Origin: S144-45 sp015494035
GTDB taxonomy: Bacteria > Pseudomonadota > Gammaproteobacteria > Xanthomonadales > Marinicellaceae
Direction of reading: 5' to 3'
DNA: 51,134 bases
NCBI GenBank assembly: GCA_027057345.1
Contig: JALUIX010000124.1
Location: forward strand, 1 to 51,134
The notes under the pieces are model-generated. The model ran no database searches, was not told the origin of the DNA, and was given only the letters and a program-made list of their open reading frames with translations. This document shows positions 7,597 through 15,563 of this stretch, piece after piece. A program made the translations under genes and the position numbers. Positions within the stretch are counted from its first letter, which is position 1; each line of letters starts with the position of its first letter.

Positions 7597-7877
7597 ATTA
7601 ACCCGGCACCATAATACGACACGTTCAGAGCCACAAGCCTCTTCCCTTTCAAGGCGCGTGCCGCCGGTAAGGGTGCTCCCTTGCCAAGACGCGCAACACG
7701 GAAAGGGGTGAGGCTTGTGGCTCCTCTCTGATTGGTTTGAAAAGAAAGGCCGTGCTGTGCGCGCCCGCGAACTACGTTATCGAAACTTGCTGTAGGACTA
7801 CTACAGCGGCGTTTCGAGGCCTTGCCGCGAACACGCACAGTACGGCTGAATATGTCGTATTATGGTGCCGGGTTAAT
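7597..7877. mobile_element. 281-bp element with 25-bp perfect terminal repeats and nested hairpins
   Basis: Bases 7597-7621 (ATTAACCCGGCACCATAATA...) are the exact reverse complement of 7853-7877. Inside are two more inverted repeats: GAGCCACAAGCCTC (7628-7641) against 7710-7723, and GCCGTGCTGTGCG (7749-7761) against 7834-7846 with one mismatch, each enclosing smaller stems such as CTGTAG/CTACAG. The whole would fold as a closing stem with two long arms. It interrupts the DUF1244 gene next to its C-terminal codons. No transposase and no clear target duplication were found, and no second copy in the window. I infer a miniature inverted-repeat transposable element unrelated to the 160-bp family. 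Confidence 0.7.
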
Positions 7878-7986
7878 CCTGGCTTTCCACTCGCTGTAGG
7901 GCATGCCATAGATTTTCTCGCGTGCGGCTTCCTTGTCCAATCCTATGCCTTGTTTGGCCGCGGCTTCCTGCCACCAGTCGGCTGGG

Positions 7987-8144
7987 GGAAGCTCTGATCG
8001 AATCGTGAACTCGCCTCTCATACCTTAACTGTCCGATAACTGTGTTGAAGTCCTGGCCAATAGCCAGCTATTGGCTGCGAACTTCGCCTTGTTCTCGACC
8101 ATTTCAGGCATAAGTTGCTTCGTCCAGATTCAATCAGAGCTTCC
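7987..8144 (-). mobile_element. Palindromic element, subfamily A (copy 3) inside DUF1244
   Basis: A 158-bp copy in reverse orientation (GGAAGCTCTGATCGAATCGTG ... ATTCAATCAGAGCTTCC in shortened form) with the CCAATAGC/GCTATTGG centre. It interrupts the DUF1244 reading frame after LAGF. Flanks TGGG and CAGG do not match; a GGCTG is present on both sides, offset by one to three bases. It introduces a stop (GKL then TGA) into the upstream piece. Confidence 0.85.
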
Positions 8145-8350
8145 CAGGCTGTTGCGGAAGGAAACCGGCCAGAATCATCAGATCGATATTTTGCACGTCC
8201 TTGTTGTTGTCCAGGTGCTGCAAGAGGCGATCAAGCACAGCGGCCTTGATGGCATTTTCCTGTTCCGGGGTGAGGTCTTCGCTCATGTTCGGGTCTCCAA
8301 ATCGTGAGATAATAGCTACCGTTATTTTCTCACACACAGGCAGTTTCAGC

Positions 8351-9211
8351 ATGAGTGCACAGATTCTGGACGGCAAAAAAGTGTCTTCCCAGCTTATCGA
8401 CAAAATCCGTCAGAAAGTGGACGCGCGCGTGGCCGCCGGACACGCAGCACCAGGTCTGGCGGTGGTGCTGGTGGGTGATGATCCGGCCTCCCAGGTTTAT
8501 GTTCGCAACAAGGTTCGGGCCTGTGAAAAAGCCGGCATTCGTTCCCTGTCCTGGCGCCTGCCACGCACGGTTTCAGCTCATGAGCTGTATGCCCTGATTG
8601 ACGAACTGAACGAGAACCCGGAAGTGGACGGCATTCTGGTGCAATTGCCTTTGCCCGAACACATCAACGAAACCGAAGTCACCAACCGCATTCTGCCACA
8701 CAAGGACGTGGACGGTTTTCATGCTGAAAACGTCGGTCATTTGGCTTTGCGCCAACCGGGCTTGCGACCGTGCACGCCACGCGGGGTCATGACCTTGCTG
8801 GACCACTATGGCATTAATCCCAAAGGTCAGCATTGCGTGATCGTGGGCGCGTCCAATATCGTGGGCCGGCCGCTGGTGCTGGAAATGCTGTATGCCGGCG
8901 CCACCACCACCTGTTGCCACCGTTTTACCCGCGATCTGGCCGAGCACGTACGCAGCGCTGACATTCTGTGCGTGGCCGTGGGCAAGCCGGGTATCGTTAA
9001 CAGCGACTGGATCAAGCCCGGTGCCGTGGTGGTGGATGTGGGCATCAACCGCAAGGCGGATGGTTCCCTGTGTGGGGACGTGGATTTTGACTCGGCGGCG
9101 GCCAGGGCCGCCTGGATTACCCCGGTGCCCGGTGGGGTTGGCCCCATGACGGTCGCCACCCTGATGCAAAACACGTACGAAGCCAGTCTGCTGAATTCGC
9201 AACAAGGTTGA
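8351..9211 (+). CDS. folD: Methylenetetrahydrofolate dehydrogenase/cyclohydrolase
   Basis: A 286-residue bifunctional enzyme that converts 5,10-methylene-THF to 10-formyl-THF with NADP. Visible motifs are YVRNKVRACEKAGI, holding the Tyr-x3-Lys catalytic pair, DGILVQLPLP, the nucleotide-binding IVGASNIVGRPL, and TPVPGGVGPMTVATL near the C-terminus. The ATG at 8351 begins MSAQILDGKK; the longer frame upstream would overlap the divergent DUF1244 remnant. Transcription is divergent from that remnant across a 64-bp gap. Confidence 0.98.
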   Translation: MSAQILDGKKVSSQLIDKIRQKVDARVAAGHAAPGLAVVLVGDDPASQVYVRNKVRACEKAGIRSLSWRLPRTVSAHELYALIDELNENPEVDGILVQLPLPEHINETEVTNRILPHKDVDGFHAENVGHLALRQPGLRPCTPRGVMTLLDHYGINPKGQHCVIVGASNIVGRPLVLEMLYAGATTTCCHRFTRDLAEHVRSADILCVAVGKPGIVNSDWIKPGAVVVDVGINRKADGSLCGDVDFDSAAARAAWITPVPGGVGPMTVATLMQNTYEASLLNSQQG

Positions 9212-9315
9212 TTCGTTTTCCGTTTTTTTCGGCGGCTTCTCGATTGTGCGGGCTTGTAGAGGCTTGGCGGGTTTAAATGGCCTGTCCGAGCAGGCCCTGA
9301 ACGTGCCCGGGCAGC

Positions 9316-11643
9316 TTATGCCTTGTCGCTGCTTTCCTGACCCGAGTTGTCTTTGAGCTTGTTGGCAATGGCGCTTAAGGCGCGGTCGAACAGCGGGATC
9401 TGTTCAAGGATGCGCGCCTTGCCAGAACGCAGATCGGCAGCCAGTCCAGCCGGTGATTTATCCATGACTTTCAGGCCGCGGGCATTCACAAACAGCAACT
9501 TGCCACTAATGGGGCTGATCCAGGACAGCTTGGCGCGCAGGGTCTTGCCTTCGCTGTTGGTGAATTCAAACCAGGTGCCCACTTCCAGTTTTTCCACCGT
9601 TTCGTTGTGTTCGTCGGTTTCAATTTCTTCGTCGTCGGTGTCTTCAGACAGCACAATTTCCTGAATAAAACTCTGCACTTCGGAAGGTTCAGCCTCATTG
9701 TCGGCAATTTGCAGGATGTCTTCCGGCGCAATGAATTCCAGCTCCTCGTCGATTTCGCCGGCTTCAATGCCGTTGATGCTGGCCAGGTACTGGTACAGTT
9801 CTTCTGCCTGTTCGCGAATGTCCTTTTCCGGCACCGCCACCAGTTCCAGGCCATCGGCAAATTCTTCCATCAGGCGTTTCAGGTCCACTTCGGTGATGTT
9901 GACAATGTGCGCCGGATCCGCGTATTCGGCCAGTTTTTGGGCAAAAGTAACCTGTTGCTGGAACTCGTCGGAATCTTCGCCGTGGCGCAGGTGCATCAGG
10001 ATCAGTACATTGGCCCATGGCTTGACCAGAATGTCGCGCACAAGATCAGGCAGGGTATGGTCCTGCATCACATCCACCAGCACGCTGGCTGCGGTCTGTT
10101 TGGCCTTCTTGACCTTCTCCCGGCCCAAAGTGGCTTCGGTGACGCGTTTTTCGGCCACCACGGCACGTTTCTTGCGCCGCTCAAGAAACCGCTTAAGGTC
10201 GTCATTAAGCTGTTCAAACAGGCTCAGGTCATCGTCGTAATCATTCAGCACCGTGTTGGTGATTTCAGTGATTTTTTCAATGAACTGCCCTTTGGGATCG
10301 CTTTCTTCGGTCCAGCTCACCGAGGCGGTGGAGAGCGTGTCCAGCAGCTGTCGCGCCGGGTGTTCCTTGTTGGCAAACAGGTGGCGATCCTGCAGGGCAA
10401 CTTTCAGGTAAGGAATTTGCAAACGCGCCAGAATGGCCTGTATTTCCGGTGGCAGGTTGCGGTCTTCAACCAGAAACTGAAACAGCATGCCGACCAGGTC
10501 GATGACGTCTTCGTCGGCCCGGTCCACGTGTTTTTCATCCACGGAATCGTCCAGCTGCCGGAGCTGTTTCAGCAGTTCCTCCTTGATGGCTTCGGGTGAC
10601 TTGTCGCTTTCTGTGCTGCTGGCGGTTTGTAACAGGCTGAGCGCGTTGATCAGCAAGCCCATGTCGATGGGCGTGCCAGTGGGCGCGCCGCCTTCTGCCA
10701 CCGTGGCCACAGCCCGGCTGGCCAGGGCGGATGAAATGGCCTGAAAGTTGGGATCAACCGGATAACTGACGCCGGTGGGCATCAGGTTGTACCCACCAGG
10801 AACACCCGCAGGCATGGTACCTGCACCCGCAGGTTGGTCTCCCGGCACCAGGCCGGCTTCGGCCGGTATCGCGCCGGCTGGCATGGCCCCGGCCGGGCCA
10901 TGATAACCCCTGGCCGGGTTGCGACCCATGTTGAATTTGATGGTCGGGCAGACGCCGTGTTCAGCCAGGTATTGGTTGATTTCGCCATAGGGCTGGTGCA
11001 AGCCGGCAATCAGGTGGCGTTCAAACAGCTTGTAAAGGATGAGTCGGATCTGGATGTCTGCTTCCAGTTCCTGCATGGATTCGGCAAAGGATTTGACAAT
11101 CGCAAACGGGCCCAGGGGAAGTTTTTTATTGTCCAGTTCCGAACCCCCACCCAGCAGCGCAAACCGTTTTTTCAGGGCAAACAAGGGCTGGTGGTAGGCA
11201 GTTTCGGCTTTGGCAATGAGGTTGTCGATGGCCAGGTTTTCTTCCAGGTCTTCATCGTCAACCAGTGACAGGTCTTCACTCAAGGCATTTGGCGTGGCGC
11301 TGGGGAAAAACTCCAGTTGACCGCGTTTGAAATCGGCAAAGACTTTTTCCAGCCGCTCGGCAAAAAGGCGCGTCATCAGGCCCTTTTTCTTGCGGATCTC
11401 GCGCATGCCATCAAAAAACAGGGTTTGCTGGCGGTTGGTTTCAGCTTTTTCGGCCAGGTCAAACAGGGTGTCATCAAGGCCATCGTAAAAGGCATCGATT
11501 TGTGGGCGGATCAGGGTCAGGAACTTACTCTTGGTCTTGCCCAGCAGGTTGTCCAGGTTCAGGTTTTCTTTTTTGTCGCGAATATTGACGATTTTTTCAT
11601 CGCCGCTGTTCGGGGAGTTATTTTTATTATCCGAATTGCTCAT
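9316..11643 (-). CDS. DUF1631 family protein
   Basis: A 775-residue cytosolic protein of the DUF1631 family, of unknown function and sometimes wrongly labelled thymidine phosphorylase. The start at 11643 gives MSNSDNKNNSPNSGDEKI; an upstream in-frame start at 11724 would add a non-conserved leader. The N-terminal half is helical and charged. A low-complexity Gly/Ala/Pro/Met linker lies around residues 280-310, rich in PAGA-like repeats. The C-terminus carries the family hallmark GTWFEFTNSEGKTLRAKLSW and LFVNARGLKVMDKS, a PilZ-like beta-barrel segment that in some families binds cyclic di-GMP, though I do not see the full RxxxR/DxSxxG motif. Convergent with folD and divergent from pepP. Confidence 0.88.
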   Translation of the reverse strand: MSNSDNKNNSPNSGDEKIVNIRDKKENLNLDNLLGKTKSKFLTLIRPQIDAFYDGLDDTLFDLAEKAETNRQQTLFFDGMREIRKKKGLMTRLFAERLEKVFADFKRGQLEFFPSATPNALSEDLSLVDDEDLEENLAIDNLIAKAETAYHQPLFALKKRFALLGGGSELDNKKLPLGPFAIVKSFAESMQELEADIQIRLILYKLFERHLIAGLHQPYGEINQYLAEHGVCPTIKFNMGRNPARGYHGPAGAMPAGAIPAEAGLVPGDQPAGAGTMPAGVPGGYNLMPTGVSYPVDPNFQAISSALASRAVATVAEGGAPTGTPIDMGLLINALSLLQTASSTESDKSPEAIKEELLKQLRQLDDSVDEKHVDRADEDVIDLVGMLFQFLVEDRNLPPEIQAILARLQIPYLKVALQDRHLFANKEHPARQLLDTLSTASVSWTEESDPKGQFIEKITEITNTVLNDYDDDLSLFEQLNDDLKRFLERRKKRAVVAEKRVTEATLGREKVKKAKQTAASVLVDVMQDHTLPDLVRDILVKPWANVLILMHLRHGEDSDEFQQQVTFAQKLAEYADPAHIVNITEVDLKRLMEEFADGLELVAVPEKDIREQAEELYQYLASINGIEAGEIDEELEFIAPEDILQIADNEAEPSEVQSFIQEIVLSEDTDDEEIETDEHNETVEKLEVGTWFEFTNSEGKTLRAKLSWISPISGKLLFVNARGLKVMDKSPAGLAADLRSGKARILEQIPLFDRALSAIANKLKDNSGQESSDKA

Positions 11644-11967
11644 GACCGAGTTGTTCCAGTAGGGTTCTCCGGGGTGCCGCAGTGGAACCACGGGCTGGCA
11701 GGCAAACAGGCACCTGCTTACCAAGCCAGTTTATCATTTTTTTTCGCTTTTCGTGTGCGCCAGGTCACAAACCGGCGCTTGACAGTGACACCATATGGCC
11801 AAGACCGCGAGGCTCTGTTTGACAGTGTCTGTGATAAAACGCGGCACAGGCGCCAGAAAAACTGCCAAATGGCATTTCTCAAACGGGTTTTGGCATGGCA
11901 TTTTTGCCAGGCTGGCAGTATAGTTGGGTTCCCTTTTTCTATTCCATTAATCCGTGAGCGTTGTTAC
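11644..11967. promoter_or_regulatory. Divergent intergenic region between DUF1631 and pepP
   Basis: This 324-bp stretch holds no gene. It contains TTGACAGTG twice (11779-11787 and 11819-11827, 40 bp apart) and ATGGCATTT twice (11869-11877 and 11895-11903), the second forming TGGCA-TTTT-TGCCA. TATAGT at 11919-11924 is a possible pepP -10 without a convincing -35. These repeats could be regulator sites, but no known regulator is suggested by them. Confidence 0.3.
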
Positions 11968-13275
11968 ATGATAAAACCGGAAGATTTCCGCAAGCGCCGA
12001 CAACAGCTGCTGAAAACCCTGGGTGATGGCGCCATTGCCATTTTGCCTAGTGCCGAAGAAAAAATCCGCAACGGCGACGTGCACTACCCGTTCCGGCAGG
12101 ACAGCGATTTCTGGTACCTGACCGGCTTCCCCGAACCTGAGGCCGTGTTGGTGCTGTGCCATGGCTGTGCCGATGGCGAACACATTCTGTTTTGCCGCGA
12201 GGCCGACCCCGTGAAAATGATCTGGGACGGCCCCATGCTGGGGACTGAAGGTGCCAGGGAGCAATTGCTGTTTGACGCGGTTTATGACATCAAGGATATT
12301 GATGCCATTATGCCCGGCTTGTTGAAAGGGCGGGAGCGGATCTGTTACCCGGTGGGTAAGGATCAGGCCTTTGACCTGAAAATACTGGGCTGGAACAAGG
12401 CGGTGGAAACGCGCAAGGGCGAAAAAAGCCAGGCACCGGAAAAATTCACCAACCTGCTGCACCACGTGCACGACATGCGTTTGTACAAAAGCCGTGACGA
12501 AGTGCGCTGCATGAAAAAGGCCGCTGACATCGCCGCCGAAGCCCATCAGCGCATGATGCTGGCCACGGCGCCGGGAAAGAACGAAAGTGACCTGTTGGCC
12601 GAATACCTGCACACACTGGCCAGCCACCAGTCAGAGCCCAGTTACACGCCCATCATTGGCGGTGGCACCAATGCCTGTGTCCTGCATTACGTGAAAAACG
12701 ACCAGCCGCTGCGTGATGGTGATCTGGTGCTGGTGGATGCCGGCGCCGAATACGACCTCTATGCCAGCGACATCACCCGCACCTTTCCGGTGAATGGTCG
12801 CTTCAGCGATGCCCAGCGGGCTTTGTACGAGCTGGTGCTGGCAGCGCACAGCGCGGCGGTGGAGCAGGTTCAACCGGGTCATCAATGGAACCGGCCTCAC
12901 GATGCCGCCGTCGAGGTCATCGCCCGGGGCCTGCTTGACTTGGGGCTGTTGAAAGCACCGCTGGAACAGGTGCTGGAAGACCGGCTCTATGCGGAATTCT
13001 TCATGCACAAGACCGGCCACTGGCTGGGCCTGGACGTGCACGACTGCGGTGACTATCAGGTGGATGGCCTGTGGGTGGAAATGGAACCGGGCATGGTGTT
13101 GACCATCGAACCGGGCATTTACGTCTCGCCCCAGGCCAAGGTGGACAGGAAATGGCGCGGCATCGGCATTCGCATCGAGGATGACGTGCTGGTTACGCGC
13201 AAGGGGCCACAGATTCTCAGCAACAAAATTCCACGAGACATCGAATCCATCGAAAAACTGATGCAGGCTGGCTAA
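11968..13275 (+). CDS. pepP: Xaa-Pro aminopeptidase
   Basis: A 435-residue metalloaminopeptidase that releases N-terminal residues next to proline; E. coli PepP has 441. The N-terminal domain contains FPEPEAVLVL. The pita-bread domain carries the dinuclear metal ligands in LVDAGAEYDLYASDITRTFP (two Asp), HKTGHWLGLDVHD (His), MVLTIEPGIY (Glu) and GIGIRIEDDVLVT (Glu). The ATG at 11968 gives the canonical MIKPEDFRKRRQQLL start. In many relatives pepP heads an operon with ubiH and ubiI; here the element copy 4 and an unrelated amidohydrolase follow. Confidence 0.95.
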   Translation: MIKPEDFRKRRQQLLKTLGDGAIAILPSAEEKIRNGDVHYPFRQDSDFWYLTGFPEPEAVLVLCHGCADGEHILFCREADPVKMIWDGPMLGTEGAREQLLFDAVYDIKDIDAIMPGLLKGRERICYPVGKDQAFDLKILGWNKAVETRKGEKSQAPEKFTNLLHHVHDMRLYKSRDEVRCMKKAADIAAEAHQRMMLATAPGKNESDLLAEYLHTLASHQSEPSYTPIIGGGTNACVLHYVKNDQPLRDGDLVLVDAGAEYDLYASDITRTFPVNGRFSDAQRALYELVLAAHSAAVEQVQPGHQWNRPHDAAVEVIARGLLDLGLLKAPLEQVLEDRLYAEFFMHKTGHWLGLDVHDCGDYQVDGLWVEMEPGMVLTIEPGIYVSPQAKVDRKWRGIGIRIEDDVLVTRKGPQILSNKIPRDIESIEKLMQAG

Positions 13276-13356
13276 ACCCGGCTTGAAGGCTGTTTGACCA
13301 GGCCACGGGTTGCCCCTGTGGCATTAACACTCGATATGACTGAAAGATTGATTTAG

Positions 13357-13517
13357 GGAAGCTCTGATTGAATCTGGCGCGAGCAGATTGTCGTGTAAAA
13401 TTGTTCAGTTCAAGGCGCAAGCCGCACGCAATAACAAGGCTATTGTGAAGGTTTGCAACGCAGAAATGGACGATTTGACGCCACAAGATGCCGTGTCACG
13501 ATTCGATCAGAGCTCCC
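13357..13517 (+). mobile_element. Palindromic element, subfamily B (copy 4)
   Basis: A 161-bp copy starting GGAAGCTCTGATTGAATC and ending GATTCGATCAGAGCTCCC, with the B interior (GGCGCGAGCAGATTGTCG, AAGGTTTGCAACGCAG, GATGCCGTGTCACG) and a CAATAAC-AAG-GCTATTG centre. The left flank is TTAG and the right TTAT, three of four bases alike. It fills most of the 277-bp gap between pepP and the amidohydrolase gene and ends 35 bp before the latter's start, so it could affect its promoter. Confidence 0.85.
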
Positions 13518-13552
13518 TTATTAAACCAACCACCAAAACACGGGGACACACC

Positions 13553-14845
13553 ATGAAAAATCACGCCATGACTTCTTTTGCCCGCCTGCTGGGCCTGTCT
13601 GCGCTGCTGTCAGCCTCTCTGGCCGCTGCCGATAATCTGGTACTGCATTGCGGCCACGTCATTGATCCGGTGGCCGGAAAAGTGCTGGATAACCAGCGCA
13701 TTGTCATCAAGGACGGGCGATTCAGCGAGATTGGCCCGTGGCAAGCGGATGCCAGCGACACGGTACGGGATTATTCGGACGCCTGGTGCCTGCCGGGGTT
13801 GATTGACATGCACACCCACCTGTCCGGCCAGTTCAGCAAGGATTCCTACCGGGAAAAATTCACCAAAAACCCGGCGGATGTGGCGTTTGATTCGGCTGTC
13901 TACGCAGGCCGCACCCTGGATGCCGGATTTACCACCGTGCGAGATCTGGGCGATTCCTTCAATGTCACCGTGGCCCTGCGCAATGCCATCCGGCAGGGCA
14001 AGGTGCGCGGGCCGCGCATTTTTACCGCCGCCAAGTCACTGGCCACCACCGGCGGCCACGCCGACCCCTCCAACGGTTACCGGCAAGGCCTGTGGCCCCA
14101 CGTGGTGCCCGAACAGGGCGTGCTGGATGGCCCCGACGAGGCCCGCAAGGCCGTGCGTCAGCGTTATAAGGACGGCGCCGACCTGATCAAGATTACGGCC
14201 ACCGGCGGCGTGCTCAGTGAAGCCGCCAGTGGTGATAACGCCCAGTTCCAGCCCGATGAGCTGCGGGCCATTATCGAAACCGCGCACGATTACGGTTTCA
14301 GGGTGGCGGCCCATGCCCACGGCAAGGAAGGCATGAAGCGCGCCATTGTTGCCGGTGTCAACAGCATCGAGCATGGCACCTATCTGGACGATGAAATCAT
14401 TCGCCTGATGAAAAAACACGGCACCTACCTGGTGCCCACCTTGCTGGCCGGGGACTGGGTCACGCAAAAAGCGAAGGTGCCGGGCTTTTTCCCGCCCGTG
14501 GTGGCACGCAAGGCCGCCACCATTGGCCCGGTGCTGGCCTCGGCCTTTGCCAAGGCGCACGACAAGGGAGTCAAAATCGCTTTTGGCACCGACAGCGGGG
14601 TTTCGGCCCATGGCGATAACGCGCAGGAATTTGCTTTGATGGTCAAAAATGGCATGACACCCATGGAAGCCATTCAGGCCGCCACCATCAATGCGGCGGA
14701 CTTGCTCGGTCAGGGCCAGCAACTGGGTGCCATCAAGCCCGGCTTCCATGCCGACTTGGTGGTGGTCAAGGCCAACCCGCTGGAAGACATTACTGCCTTG
14801 CAACAGGTGCATTCGGTGTTTAAAAACGGTAAACAGGAGAAATAA
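13553..14845 (+). CDS. Exported metal-dependent amidohydrolase (Xaa-Pro dipeptidase-like)
   Basis: A 430-residue amidohydrolase with an N-terminal signal peptide (hydrophobic LLGLSALLSASLAAA, cleavage after about residue 26), so probably periplasmic. The TIM-barrel metal site is visible: DMHTHL (His-x-His), LIKITATGG (the carboxylated Lys), AAHAHG and SIEHGTYLD (His ligands) and FGTDSG (catalytic Asp). The order and spacing resemble the imidazolonepropionase-like group that includes bacterial prolidases acting on Xaa-Pro dipeptides. The substrate is not certain. It is the first gene of a run with the following three, separated by one base from the next. Confidence 0.9.
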   Translation: MKNHAMTSFARLLGLSALLSASLAAADNLVLHCGHVIDPVAGKVLDNQRIVIKDGRFSEIGPWQADASDTVRDYSDAWCLPGLIDMHTHLSGQFSKDSYREKFTKNPADVAFDSAVYAGRTLDAGFTTVRDLGDSFNVTVALRNAIRQGKVRGPRIFTAAKSLATTGGHADPSNGYRQGLWPHVVPEQGVLDGPDEARKAVRQRYKDGADLIKITATGGVLSEAASGDNAQFQPDELRAIIETAHDYGFRVAAHAHGKEGMKRAIVAGVNSIEHGTYLDDEIIRLMKKHGTYLVPTLLAGDWVTQKAKVPGFFPPVVARKAATIGPVLASAFAKAHDKGVKIAFGTDSGVSAHGDNAQEFALMVKNGMTPMEAIQAATINAADLLGQGQQLGAIKPGFHADLVVVKANPLEDITALQQVHSVFKNGKQEK

Positions 14846-14846
14846 C

Positions 14847-15563
14847 ATGCGCGAATACCCGCTGACCTATTTTGACGGAGACCAGGAACTGGAAGCCTGG
14901 GTGGTGGAACCCAAAAACGCCCAACCGGGCAAGACGCCGGTGGTGATGATTGCGCACATGTGGTCTGGCCGTGTGCCGTTTGTGGAAGACGTGGCGCGTG
15001 CCATGGCCGCCAAGGGCTACATCGGCTTCGCGCTGGACATGTACGGCAAGGGCAAGATTGGCCACAGCGTCGATGAAAACATGGCCTTGATGATGCCCTT
15101 CATGGAAAACCGTGCGCTCATGCAGCGGCGCATGCTGCTGGCATTAAAAGCCGCCCGCAGCCTGCCGGTGGCGGACAAGGACCGCATTGCCGCCATTGGC
15201 TACTGCTTTGGCGGTCTGTGCGTGCAGGACCTGGCTCGTGTCACCGATCAGGTGCGCGGTGTCTGCAGCATTCACGGCCTGATGAAAAAGCCCGATAATA
15301 TCGATCAGGGCCTGTGGAAAGCCATGGCCCTGTTTCTGCACGGCGATGCCGACCCCATGGTGTCGCTGGACGACTGGCTGGCCTTGCGTGAGGAGCTGAA
15401 CAAGGCCGGTTGCGACTGGCAAAAACATGACTTTGGCGGTGTCATGCACGCCTTTACCAACCCTGAAGCCAATGACCCGGAACTGGGCACGGTTTACGAC
15501 CCCAAAGCCGATCGCCGCAGCCAAATTCTTCTGGATCAATTCTTACAGGAGTGTTTTCAATGA
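14847..15563 (+). CDS. Dienelactone hydrolase family protein
   Basis: A 238-residue alpha/beta hydrolase. The catalytic triad is visible: nucleophile Cys in GYCFGGLC, Asp in FLHGDADPMV and His in GGVMHAFTNPEA, the Cys-type triad of dienelactone hydrolases. No signal peptide, so cytosolic. It starts one base after the amidohydrolase stop, with an AGGAGA ribosome-binding site, and its TGA overlaps the next gene's ATG (ATGA at 15560-15563), so the four genes are surely one transcript. The natural substrate is unknown; no chlorocatechol pathway genes are nearby. Confidence 0.9.
   Translation: MREYPLTYFDGDQELEAWVVEPKNAQPGKTPVVMIAHMWSGRVPFVEDVARAMAAKGYIGFALDMYGKGKIGHSVDENMALMMPFMENRALMQRRMLLALKAARSLPVADKDRIAAIGYCFGGLCVQDLARVTDQVRGVCSIHGLMKKPDNIDQGLWKAMALFLHGDADPMVSLDDWLALREELNKAGCDWQKHDFGGVMHAFTNPEANDPELGTVYDPKADRRSQILLDQFLQECFQ

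Larger units (their letters stand above)
7528..8286 (-). pseudogene. DUF1244 protein gene broken by two inserted elements
   Basis: Read on the minus strand, three pieces together make one DUF1244 protein. The N-terminal piece (8286-8145) is MSEDLTPEQENAIKAAVLDR through DVQNIDLMILAGF. The middle piece (about 7986-7878) is ADWWQEAAAKQGIGLDKEAA through YGMPYSEWKAR. The tail (7596-7528) is QPPASDEQLAAFAARQKNAK and a TGA stop. Element copy 3 (7987-8144) separates the first two pieces, and a different 281-bp element (7597-7877) separates the last two. The conserved CRNC segment after LAGF is also damaged: the frame reads LPQQP, as if one base had been gained. The gene cannot make the family protein, a small conserved proteobacterial protein of unknown function. 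Confidence 0.85.

Noticed and set aside
9280..9297. GGCCTG/CAGGCC hairpin between folD and the DUF1631 gene
   Set aside because: Short stem with no T-run on either strand; could be chance.
10834..11268. Long plus-strand frames inside the DUF1631 gene
   Set aside because: They are antisense shadows of a GC-rich coding sequence; the minus-strand protein matches a known family and they do not.
13301..13322. Hairpin GGCCACGGG/CCCCTGTGGC after pepP as a terminator
   Set aside because: The stem is imperfect and no T-run follows, so intrinsic termination cannot be supported.
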